Source of the DNA: Candidatus Nitrosopumilus sp.
GTDB taxonomy: Archaea; Thermoproteota; Nitrososphaeria; Nitrososphaerales; Nitrosopumilaceae
Assembly (NCBI GenBank): GCA_029863665.1
Contig: JAOTUX010000081.1
Span: forward strand, 1 to 5,605
Length of the DNA stretch: 5,605 nucleotides
Direction: 5' to 3'
Numbering within the stretch: position 1 is the first letter of the stretch; every line of letters starts with the position of its first letter. Under the pieces are notes generated by a model. The model made no database searches. It was given only the letters and a program-made list of their open reading frames with translations, and had not been told where the DNA came from. The position numbers and the translations under genes were made by a program. Positions 1-5,358 of this stretch are shown one piece after another.

Positions 1-152
1 CTACAATCAAATGTATTGTGATTATTATTTTTACAAAATTCAAAACTAGTAATTGCCTGATTAGAAGATGCATTTACAGGCTCAAAAAAACCAAGTGAAA
101 AAATTGAAATTACAAAAATAAACGAAAATAATAATTTTTTATTTTGTTCCAC
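1..152 (-). CDS. Secreted/surface protein with signal peptide, N-terminal part only
   Basis: The first 50 codons of a gene that runs off the left edge. The peptide opens MEQNKKLLFSFIFVISIFSL and continues GFFEPVNASSNQ. It has a short N-region with two lysines, a hydrophobic core at about residues 7-23, and a V-N-A site after residue 28, a classic Sec signal peptide cleaved by signal peptidase I. The mature part begins SSNQAITSFEF, is rich in Asn and has two Cys (40 and 50); I do not recognise a family. The GTG start is chosen because an in-frame TGA sits directly before it and a Shine-Dalgarno match (GGTGAT) lies 5 bases upstream. An out-of-frame ATG just upstream opens only a six-codon ORF. 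The protein probably acts outside the membrane. It lies 440 bases past the zinc-ribbon gene, so membership of the same system is unsupported. Confidence 0.62.
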   Translation of the reverse strand, partial: MEQNKKLLFSFIFVISIFSLGFFEPVNASSNQAITSFEFCKNNNHNTFDC

Positions 153-157
153 TCACC

Positions 158-163
158 ATCACC
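158..163 (-). promoter_or_regulatory. Shine-Dalgarno site deciding the GTG start of the secreted protein
   Basis: On the minus strand the bases read GGTGAT, matching the GGAGGTGATC consensus complementary to the 16S rRNA 3' end, 5 bases before GTG at 152. It supports a leadered mRNA for this gene, unlike the leaderless-type promoters seen at neighbouring genes. An AT-rich GATAATATTT at 211-220 could be its TATA box, giving a leader of roughly 35-40 bases (inference). Confidence 0.55.
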
Positions 164-372
164 CAAGAGATTTTTGTTGATCGGAGATATTAAGAATTTA
201 CGTGTATTGAAAATATTATCACGATTTATCGAGCCTAAACGAGTAAATAAAATTACAAATTATTCTTAAAAGATTATTATCTGAATAAAAAACATGATTA
301 TAATTATAATGATTCCTAGAAGTATGAAGTCTTAAGAGTATTTGTATGATTTAGCTAAGTTTATCATATTTG

Positions 373-384
373 AATATAAAAAAC
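373..384 (+). promoter_or_regulatory. Possible plus-strand TATA box (antisense to all genes here)
   Basis: The sequence AATATAAAAAAC fits an archaeal TATA box. Initiation about 25 bases downstream would fall near 403-406, a few bases before ATG at 411 of an 11-codon ORF and upstream of a hairpin plus T6 at 532-571. In DNA this AT-rich such matches arise by chance, so support is weak. It is listed because a promoter, short ORF and terminator line up on the strand that otherwise carries no gene. Confidence 0.2.
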
Positions 385-531
385 AGATAATCTCTGATTG
401 CTCTTTACAAATGGATTTCCGCAGCTGTTGGTCTAACAAATAAGATTGCTAAATAGGACTAAATCAAAATAATCCGCTAAATTTCTGCAAGTGGTATAAA
501 ATAGAAAATAACAAGATCAATATAGTGATGT

Positions 532-571
532 TCTAAAACTAGTTTATCTATTCATTATTTTAGAGTTTTTT
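532..571 (+). terminator. Plus-strand hairpin followed by T6, terminator-like
   Basis: TCTAAAA (532-538) pairs perfectly with TTTTAGA (558-564), and a run of six T follows at 566-571. This has the layout of an intrinsic terminator for plus-strand transcription, with a weak AT stem and a 19-base loop. The same stem is not followed by a T run on the minus strand, so it would not serve the zinc-ribbon gene that ends at 593. Confidence 0.3.
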
Positions 572-592
572 CAGATGTAGTTTTATTAAATA

Positions 593-970
593 TCAACTAT
601 AAATATCGCCACAGCCAGGACAGCTTTTCTCATTTACTGAAATATTTGTTCCACAAACTTTACACTTTCTATTTTTTTCTGATTTGTTTTTTGGTAATGA
701 AATATCATCAGTAGGATTTTTAATTTGAAGGGATGCGTTATTCTCTTCTTTTTTAAAATTTGAATCTTGTTTTCTCTTCTGCTTTATATTTTGCAAAATT
801 AACAAAACTGTTCCTGCCGCTATTGGTACAATAATGTAAAGGAAAACTGCGAAAGTATTTGAAAATGACCCTCCAGATACGATACCCGAAATAAGTAAAA
901 TAACACCAATAATTATTAATGAAATTCCTACGGAGAATAAGATTTTTCCTTTCCTATCCAATTTTTGCAT
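593..970 (-). CDS. Two-helix membrane protein with C-terminal zinc ribbon
   Basis: 125 residues. Two predicted membrane helices at about 10-32 and 38-60 are joined by a short Gly/Ser turn (SGGSFSN), so both ends probably lie on the same side. A basic stop-transfer segment (KQKRKQ, 63-68) points to the cytoplasm. A charged, flexible linker (about 69-100) leads to a compact zinc ribbon, CKVCG (Cys103, Cys106) and CPGCG (Cys117, Cys120), ending five residues later at a TGA stop. This hairpin-plus-zinc-ribbon design is common among small archaeal membrane proteins of unknown function; I cannot name a family. The ATG at 970 has a TATA-like box centred about 26 bases upstream, as expected for a leaderless mRNA. 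The gene lies 39 bases after the caspase gene. It could be unrelated, or a membrane partner or substrate of that protease; the Lys/Arg-rich linker would suit a metacaspase-type enzyme (inference). Confidence 0.82.
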   Translation of the reverse strand: MQKLDRKGKILFSVGISLIIIGVILLISGIVSGGSFSNTFAVFLYIIVPIAAGTVLLILQNIKQKRKQDSNFKKEENNASLQIKNPTDDISLPKNKSEKNRKCKVCGTNISVNEKSCPGCGDIYS

Positions 971-991
971 TTATTATGCTTCGTTGGTTAA

Positions 992-999
992 TAATTAAA
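992..999 (-). promoter_or_regulatory. TATA-like box for a leaderless zinc-ribbon mRNA
   Basis: On the minus strand the bases read TTTAATTA, at -29 to -22 from the ATG at 970. Archaeal initiation about 25 bases from the box centre would fall at or beside the start codon. No Shine-Dalgarno match precedes this ATG, which fits a leaderless transcript. The box lies in the 39-base gap after the caspase stop codon, so the gene can be expressed independently of the protease. Confidence 0.5.
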
Positions 1000-1009
1000 T
1001 GTTTTAAAA

Positions 1010-2653
1010 TTATTTTCCAAGACGTCTGGCAACGTCAAATCTAGATCTTATAGGATGTTTTTGAATTTCTTTTCTTTTATTATTAGCAACTTCGTTTTCA
1101 GGTTGTAATTTTAAAATTTGATCATAACAAGCAATTGCCCCCTTCGAATCCCCTAGAGATATCAGAGAATTTGCCTTAAGAAACAATACTACTATGTCAT
1201 CATGGGATGATTCCAAAACTTTGTTAAAATAGAAAACTGCAGCTTGGTGCCTATTTAATGCCCCCAGTGACCTTCCCTTGAATCTTACTGCGTCAATAAA
1301 TCCAGGCTCTAATTTGGTTACCTCATCGAATGTTTTGGCAGCCTCTTCATATTTTTTATCCATAAACAAAGTGACTCCAATTTCATAAATTTCAGGAGCA
1401 CTTTTTGGAGACTTTTTGATATTTGAGATAGTGTCAGATATAGATTCAACTTTGGGTTGTGATTGAGCTTTTTGAGCATCTTTAGTGAGGCGAGGAATAA
1501 ACAAAGATTTAGGATTATTTGACAATGTAAAAAGATATTCTGAATCTTCAATAATTGCTGCTCTGTTTTTTTGAAGTGTTCTACAAAATTCTTCTAGTTT
1601 GCCTTCATCGAGTTGATTAATGAACTTGAATATCTTTAGAATCTGTTGGGTTTTTTCTTCAGCTGAAAGATTACCTTTATCAAATAATTTTTCGAAAATT
1701 ACTCCTACCACAGGAATTGTTCGTATAGCTTCTTTGGAGAATTCATCAACGACAGGATTTTTTTCAATCTCAATAGTAGCACTATTGAATCTATTTTTTA
1801 CATCTGTCCAAAATCCCAGATTGGCATTTTCTTGATTTTTAGTATTTTCATCTCCTGATTCTTTAATATTATTTGTTAAGGATAACTCTGGATAATAAGC
1901 AAGTGAAATCTTGCCAGAGATGGACATGTTTCTAACAGGAGTCTGAATTGAGGGGGTTTGCAGGTTTGCTAATTGTGTATACACATACTCGTCTAATTTC
2001 TCAGGAGTTACATATCCATCCTTGTCTACTGCATCTTTTTTACCTTTGAGACCTTCTACAATAAAATGAGTAAAGGCACTCATTTTTTTATCTGGCAGGT
2101 TGTATGATCGTCTTTGAGATAGAGACGAGGCCAAAATGCATTTTCCTTTGCTGTCTTTGAATTGTTTACTCAATGCTTCTCTTCCCAATTTTTCAGCTTC
2201 TACTTCTACTTGAGCACCCTTTCCAGTTAATCCAGGGACTGCAGCTCCACTAAAACAACAATCCAAAAGCGAGATTGTCTTTAATGATAGACTTCTATCC
2301 ATCTGCTGAGTTAGTAAATTAAATTCCACCCCATTTTCTTCAGGAATATTTGGATTTGTATCAGTTGATGCAAAGTATCGTCCTTCATAACCATCCAAGA
2401 CTCCATGGCCAGAAAAATAAAACAAGAGAGTATCAGAAGTCTTTACACTATCATCTCTGAAAAAGTCAATTATTGCATTCCGTAGTTCAGAGCCACTTGC
2501 TTTGCCTATAATTTTTCTTTTTTCTGGAATTTCATATCCAAGGCCTGTCAGAGTTTTGTAAATGGCCTCACCATCATTTTTACAAAATTCTAGCCTTTCA
2601 AGTCCTTCATAGTCACTTAGGCTAATAATTAGTGCTTTTCTGCTTTCTTCCAT
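1010..2653 (-). CDS. Caspase/metacaspase-like cysteine protease with C-terminal TPR repeats
   Basis: A clan CD (peptidase C14-type) protease. Numbering is from the upstream ATG at 2701 (563 residues). The caspase domain spans about 20-270. It starts RKALIISLSDYEG, carries the catalytic His99 in FYFSGHG and the nucleophile Cys149 in LLDCCFSG (metacaspase DSCHSG pattern), and has the family segments RYFASTDTNPN, SAFTHFIVEGLKG, DKDGYVTPEKL and QTPVRNMSISG. A helical linker (281-430) includes a hydrophobic stretch, IPVVGVIFEKLF (329-340). Three TPRs follow at about 437-470, 471-502 and 503-538, then a basic tail. I choose Met17 (2653) as start: the fold begins right after it, the 16 preceding residues match nothing I know, and a TATA-like box suits a leaderless mRNA there. 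Both catalytic residues are intact. Such TPR-caspases cleave protein partners; by family analogy after Arg/Lys (metacaspases) rather than Asp. The substrate is unknown. T runs separate it from the CHAT gene upstream. Confidence 0.9.
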   Translation of the reverse strand: MEESRKALIISLSDYEGLERLEFCKNDGEAIYKTLTGLGYEIPEKRKIIGKASGSELRNAIIDFFRDDSVKTSDTLLFYFSGHGVLDGYEGRYFASTDTNPNIPEENGVEFNLLTQQMDRSLSLKTISLLDCCFSGAAVPGLTGKGAQVEVEAEKLGREALSKQFKDSKGKCILASSLSQRRSYNLPDKKMSAFTHFIVEGLKGKKDAVDKDGYVTPEKLDEYVYTQLANLQTPSIQTPVRNMSISGKISLAYYPELSLTNNIKESGDENTKNQENANLGFWTDVKNRFNSATIEIEKNPVVDEFSKEAIRTIPVVGVIFEKLFDKGNLSAEEKTQQILKIFKFINQLDEGKLEEFCRTLQKNRAAIIEDSEYLFTLSNNPKSLFIPRLTKDAQKAQSQPKVESISDTISNIKKSPKSAPEIYEIGVTLFMDKKYEEAAKTFDEVTKLEPGFIDAVRFKGRSLGALNRHQAAVFYFNKVLESSHDDIVVLFLKANSLISLGDSKGAIACYDQILKLQPENEVANNKRKEIQKHPIRSRFDVARRLGK

Positions 2654-2678
2654 TTCAAATAATTTTTTGTGAAGGTAA

Positions 2679-2687
2679 TAGATAAAA
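2679..2687 (-). promoter_or_regulatory. Candidate TATA box for the caspase gene
   Basis: Minus-strand TTTTATCTA lies at -34 to -26 from the ATG at 2653, within the usual range for a leaderless or near-leaderless start. A second candidate, TTTTAACTTT (2711-2720), would initiate near 2690, inside the 16-residue extension of the ATG at 2701, and so also argues against that start. No Shine-Dalgarno match precedes either ATG. The AT-rich background limits confidence. Confidence 0.35.
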
Positions 2688-2735
2688 TTGATCTTATGCA
2701 TATAATGTAGAAAGTTAAAATTTTCCTATTAGTCC

Positions 2736-2749
2736 AAAAAACCTAAAAA
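2736..2749 (-). terminator. Double T-run terminator after the CHAT / small-protein pair
   Basis: Minus-strand reading gives TTTTTAGGTTTTTT, 14 bases beyond the stop of the 93-residue gene and just before the caspase promoter region. Archaeal RNA polymerase terminates at oligo-T tracts without needing a hairpin. This suggests that the CHAT plus small-protein unit and the caspase are separate transcripts, perhaps with read-through. Confidence 0.5.
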
Positions 2750-2762
2750 CAGATTGCAATAA

Positions 2763-3044
2763 TTAGTAAAACGAAGAAATTCTATACAGATTATCGGCTT
2801 CCGGAGATAAAATATTAGATTTATGTACCTCAGGGTGAAGACTTAAGAATTTAAGAAATTCTTCATCTGACATAGAGGATTCTTTTTTAAGTGTTTTTTC
2901 TGTTCGATACTCAAAATTTGAATCATTCAACAAAGACAAACAAATGTCCTCTTTAACTTTAAATTCTATATCCTCTTCAGACAAGGCTGCATTTTCTGGT
3001 AGTTCGCTGTAGAAGCTTTCGTATTCTTCAAATTTATCTTTCAA
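2763..3044 (-). CDS. Small acidic protein with winged-helix-like C-terminus, coupled to the CHAT protease
   Basis: 93 residues, net charge about -11 (22 Asp/Glu against 11 Lys/Arg). The N-terminal half (1-45) is acidic and probably helical. From Arg47 the sequence looks like a small winged-helix module: RTEKTLKKESSMSDEEFLKF resembles a helix-turn-helix with a 'sensing' helix (SDEEFLKFLSLHPEVHKS), and NLYRISS (85-91) resembles a closing wing strand. Similar 'degree-of-reading' modules occur in small partner proteins, where they may bind protein rather than DNA; I cannot name a family. The start is TTG, unusual but firmly supported by GGAGG six bases upstream inside the end of the CHAT gene. 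The 11-base overlap implies translational coupling and roughly matched amounts, so it is probably a partner, regulator, inhibitor or substrate of the CHAT protease (inference). It contains one Cys and no catalytic motif. Confidence 0.78.
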   Translation of the reverse strand: MKDKFEEYESFYSELPENAALSEEDIEFKVKEDICLSLLNDSNFEYRTEKTLKKESSMSDEEFLKFLSLHPEVHKSNILSPEADNLYRISSFY

Positions 3045-5127
3045 TTTTTTCCTCCAAAATTGATAGTTTGGTATTGGGATCTCCGTATAAAATAAATGAT
3101 GCCCAGGTAAGATGTTCCGGCCGATTCAAGTATGATTCTATCCGAGCTAATCTAATTGAATCACCTATGGTGCAACCTTTTTTGATTGACTGGTAAAATG
3201 TTATTGCAAATTCTGCAGCTTCAGTATCATGAATGGGCCACATTGCCCCAATATATGCCGGTACGTGAATATTTGAAAACCCCTTTACAAAGTCTGTAGC
3301 TAAACTAGCAAAATTTCTATCAAATTGTAACTCTTTTGCATCACGTAAATGATCTCGTGCAGCAGAAGAACACGCATTAAAAAAAACTATTTTTGGTTTA
3401 ATATCACAACGTTGAATTTGATTTAATACTTCTTCAGCAGAGACTTTGTCGACTCTATTTTCATCAGGGTTTTGGAAAATTAAGTATGATTTACCCCCAA
3501 TAAAATCTGCATGTCCTGCAAAGTGAATAATATCAAATTTTCCATTTCTCAATAAATCTAAAAATTTTCTGGAAAATTTTCCATTTCGAATATCAAAATT
3601 CTCTTCGGTGATTGACTCTACTTCTGCCCAATTATTATCAAATGAATTTTTAATGGCTTGAATTTCGTTTCCAGCTTCTTTTAGGTCTCCGCTAGGATCA
3701 CCCACCAATAATACTTTGATTTTATTATTTTGAATACCATTATCATAAAAACCAGTTTGTCCCATGGATCTGCCTACTGAATATTTCATACAACAAAAAT
3801 CGTGTCCATCCCAAATTAACTCCCAAGGTATTGTAGATAATGCTCCTTCTGCTGAAATGGTAATATGGTCTACTTTGTTTTTGGAAAGTTCAACCTCATA
3901 TTTTTTTCCATTCTCACCATGAAGGAGCATTAAGGTATAAAGAGAATCACCAACTTTGCGAAGGGTATCAAGAACATAATTTTTAGAATAGGGGTTTGCC
4001 CCAGCAATTTGAGGATTTCTAGGACCTCTTTTTCTAACATTGTCCGCAGCAGTACTTACAGCACGTAATCTGTCATTAACCATATCATCGACAGTTTCAA
4101 GGGATATGTTATTGGGAAATCTTACCAAAGTTTGGGGAGCACCTATGTTTTGACTTTTAATTATTTGTCCTAATGCTCTTCCTTCCTTGGGGTTTTCAAG
4201 GGTCTGAGGTGTATAGTCCCAATTAAAGGCAACCGGCGTGGGCTTACAATTTGCCCAATAATGAATTTTAAGTTCATTAATAACTTTGTAACCAAGCATT
4301 TCTGCCATAACCATTATACAACTTACTGTTTTACCAATCGAATCATCCCAACTTCCATTAGCAGATTGTTGACCCATCAAGTCTCCTATGCTTTCTGTTA
4401 CTAGTTCATCCTTTATTTTTGCAAGCTTGTCTACTTGCAAAATAGCGAGAATAGCTTTTGAAAGTGCCCAAGGATCCTTACTCCACGAATCTGAATGTGA
4501 AGCATCCCTTATGTGATTAATTCCAAATTCAATTGAATCGTCAAAATCATCCGTTGCCATTTCTGTTGCTGCCAATCGTAAAAGAGAGACAATTTCTGCA
4601 GTGTATTTTGTGCTCACAAAACTATTGTCATTAGAACACTTTCTGGTACTTAACCACTGAAGAGAATTTTTTAAATTATCCCATTGATTGTTGTCTCGTA
4701 ATTCCAAAATCGCTTTACAACAAGCGATAGTTTCGGGTAAATAATCTGACCAATTTTTTAATTTTTGATCGTAATTTTGTTCTAAAAAAATTAAACCTTT
4801 TTCCAAATAATCAATCTGACGAGCTTTTTCAGTATGCAATTTTGCTTTGTTTACAGCAATTAATGAATATGCAGTATCATAAACTTCGCCAGACCAACTT
4901 CCATTTTTGAAATTATTTTCGGTATTTTGTTTATTTCGTAATTTAGAAACTAATCTTTGAATATGATGAGCTTTATGAGGATCACCTCCAACAATTAATC
5001 CAGTAATTGCAAGAGACAAGTGTCTTGGAGATTCTAAATTTTCAGAATTTTCTCTAAGCCAATCCATGGCCTTAACAAGAGAAAAACGAATTTCTTGAAA
5101 ATTTTCTGTTTTAAGAGCTAACCCCAC
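3034..5127 (-). CDS. Alpha/alpha-toroid fused to CHAT-domain (caspase-like) protease
   Basis: 697 residues. The N-terminal part (about 33-280) is a set of roughly six helical-hairpin repeats of the squalene-cyclase/prenyltransferase toroid type. Visible repeats are NGSWSGEVYDTAYSLIAV (75-92), NWSDYLPETIACCKAIL (125-141), SWSKDPWALSKAILAIL (214-230) and GQQSANGSWDDSIGKTV (252-268), the last with a QW-like QxxxGSW. A linker (281-385) joins it to a CHAT domain (about 385-690) with LSTIPWELIWDG (430-441), catalytic His539 in IIHFAGHA, nucleophile Cys586 in FFNACSSA, and the late motifs YIGAMWPIHDTEAAEF and WASFILYGDP. Both catalytic residues are present. CHAT is a clan CD protease, the class behind separase, TPR-CHAT of type III-E CRISPR and SAVED-CHAT. 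The toroid probably binds a ligand or protein that switches the protease on (inference). The start is GTG, with a TATA-like box at the leaderless distance; an in-frame TAA six codons upstream excludes a longer form, and Met21 is the next alternative. The gene overlaps the 93-residue partner by 11 bases. Confidence 0.92.
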   Translation of the reverse strand: MGLALKTENFQEIRFSLVKAMDWLRENSENLESPRHLSLAITGLIVGGDPHKAHHIQRLVSKLRNKQNTENNFKNGSWSGEVYDTAYSLIAVNKAKLHTEKARQIDYLEKGLIFLEQNYDQKLKNWSDYLPETIACCKAILELRDNNQWDNLKNSLQWLSTRKCSNDNSFVSTKYTAEIVSLLRLAATEMATDDFDDSIEFGINHIRDASHSDSWSKDPWALSKAILAILQVDKLAKIKDELVTESIGDLMGQQSANGSWDDSIGKTVSCIMVMAEMLGYKVINELKIHYWANCKPTPVAFNWDYTPQTLENPKEGRALGQIIKSQNIGAPQTLVRFPNNISLETVDDMVNDRLRAVSTAADNVRKRGPRNPQIAGANPYSKNYVLDTLRKVGDSLYTLMLLHGENGKKYEVELSKNKVDHITISAEGALSTIPWELIWDGHDFCCMKYSVGRSMGQTGFYDNGIQNNKIKVLLVGDPSGDLKEAGNEIQAIKNSFDNNWAEVESITEENFDIRNGKFSRKFLDLLRNGKFDIIHFAGHADFIGGKSYLIFQNPDENRVDKVSAEEVLNQIQRCDIKPKIVFFNACSSAARDHLRDAKELQFDRNFASLATDFVKGFSNIHVPAYIGAMWPIHDTEAAEFAITFYQSIKKGCTIGDSIRLARIESYLNRPEHLTWASFILYGDPNTKLSILEEKIER
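3051..3055 (-). promoter_or_regulatory. Perfect Shine-Dalgarno inside the CHAT gene end, deciding a TTG start
   Basis: The minus strand reads GGAGG, six bases before TTG at 3044. It lies within the codons for the last residues of the CHAT protein (LEEKIER), whose TAA stop is at 3036-3034. It fixes the TTG start of the 93-residue gene and shows that downstream genes in this genome use Shine-Dalgarno initiation. Confidence 0.88.
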
Positions 5128-5144
5128 ATCATGTAATTGTTTTT

Positions 5145-5155
5145 AAAATTTAAAA
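5145..5155 (-). promoter_or_regulatory. TATA-like box for the CHAT operon, leaderless layout
   Basis: Minus-strand TTTTAAATTTT spans -28 to -18 from the GTG at 5127. Initiation about 25 bases from its centre would fall on or next to the start codon. No Shine-Dalgarno match is visible before the GTG. Upstream, weak repeats of GGATTCAAA (5221-5229) and GGATATTCAAA (5197-5207) could bind a regulator, but the AT-rich background makes this uncertain. Confidence 0.45.
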
Positions 5156-5344
5156 CTCTTCTCATAGGTATCTATTTCATAAACCTCAAGAAACGAGGAT
5201 ATTCAAATTTTAAGTTGAAAGGATTCAAAGAAAAAAGTTTTAACAGATTCTAAAATATACGTAATTTAAATGCAGAATTAATTTACTTTGATTATTCCTT
5301 CTTTTACAAGATATTCAGAAATAATTATTCTTTGATTTTTATTT

Positions 5345-5352
5345 AAAAAAAA
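5345..5352 (-). terminator. T8 terminator after the TPR gene
   Basis: A run of eight T on the minus strand begins six bases after the TAG stop at 5359. With no strong stem it is a typical archaeal oligo-T terminator. It separates the TPR gene from the CHAT operon promoter about 190 bases further on. Confidence 0.55.
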
Positions 5353-5358
5353 TATGTT

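Larger units (their letters stand above)
153..592. other. 440-base intergenic region with no clear gene
   Basis: Very AT-rich, with stops in all frames and no ORF of meaningful length. I find no tRNA-like T-loop, no CRISPR-type repeat and no IS end. It does contain a perfect 14-base palindrome ATTATAATTATAAT at 297-310. There is a plus-strand TATA-like AATATAAAAAAC at 373-384 followed by an 11-codon ORF (411-443, peptide MDFRSCWSNK), and a slightly less AT-rich island around 415-480. A second plus-strand TATA-like TATAAAATA lies at 495-503, and a 7-bp hairpin with a T6 run at 532-571. The left part (roughly 153-220) must carry the promoter and leader of the secreted-protein gene. The right part is the 3' flank of the zinc-ribbon gene. 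Confidence 0.6.

Noticed and set aside
297..310. Perfect 14-base palindrome ATTATAATTATAAT
   Set aside because: Composed only of A and T in a very AT-rich gap and not repeated elsewhere; no basis for calling it an operator.
1318..1551. A 77-codon open frame on the minus strand inside the caspase gene
   Set aside because: It is a shadow of the TPR-coding region in another frame, with low-complexity Leu/Lys/Asn composition and no recognisable domain.
1620..1835. A 71-codon open frame on the plus strand inside the caspase gene
   Set aside because: Antisense to a well-supported coding region, without a promoter or ribosome site and without family features.
1997..2032. EF-hand-like DKDGYVTPEKL in the caspase protein
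   Set aside because: The first and last calcium-ligand positions are not acidic (Ala224, Lys235). This segment is a usual part of prokaryotic caspase sequences, so calcium binding is not supported.
4534..4551. DFDD at residues 194-197 of the toroid-CHAT protein, resembling the DxDD catalytic motif of class II terpene cyclases
   Set aside because: It precedes an outer helix (SIEFGINHI), not the inner TAxxxxAL helix as in squalene-hopene cyclases, and lies in a run of acidic residues; probably fortuitous.
5184..5198. CCTC/GAGG inverted repeat with a 7-base loop upstream of the CHAT promoter
   Set aside because: A stem of only four base pairs is expected by chance; no matching copy lies near the other promoters.
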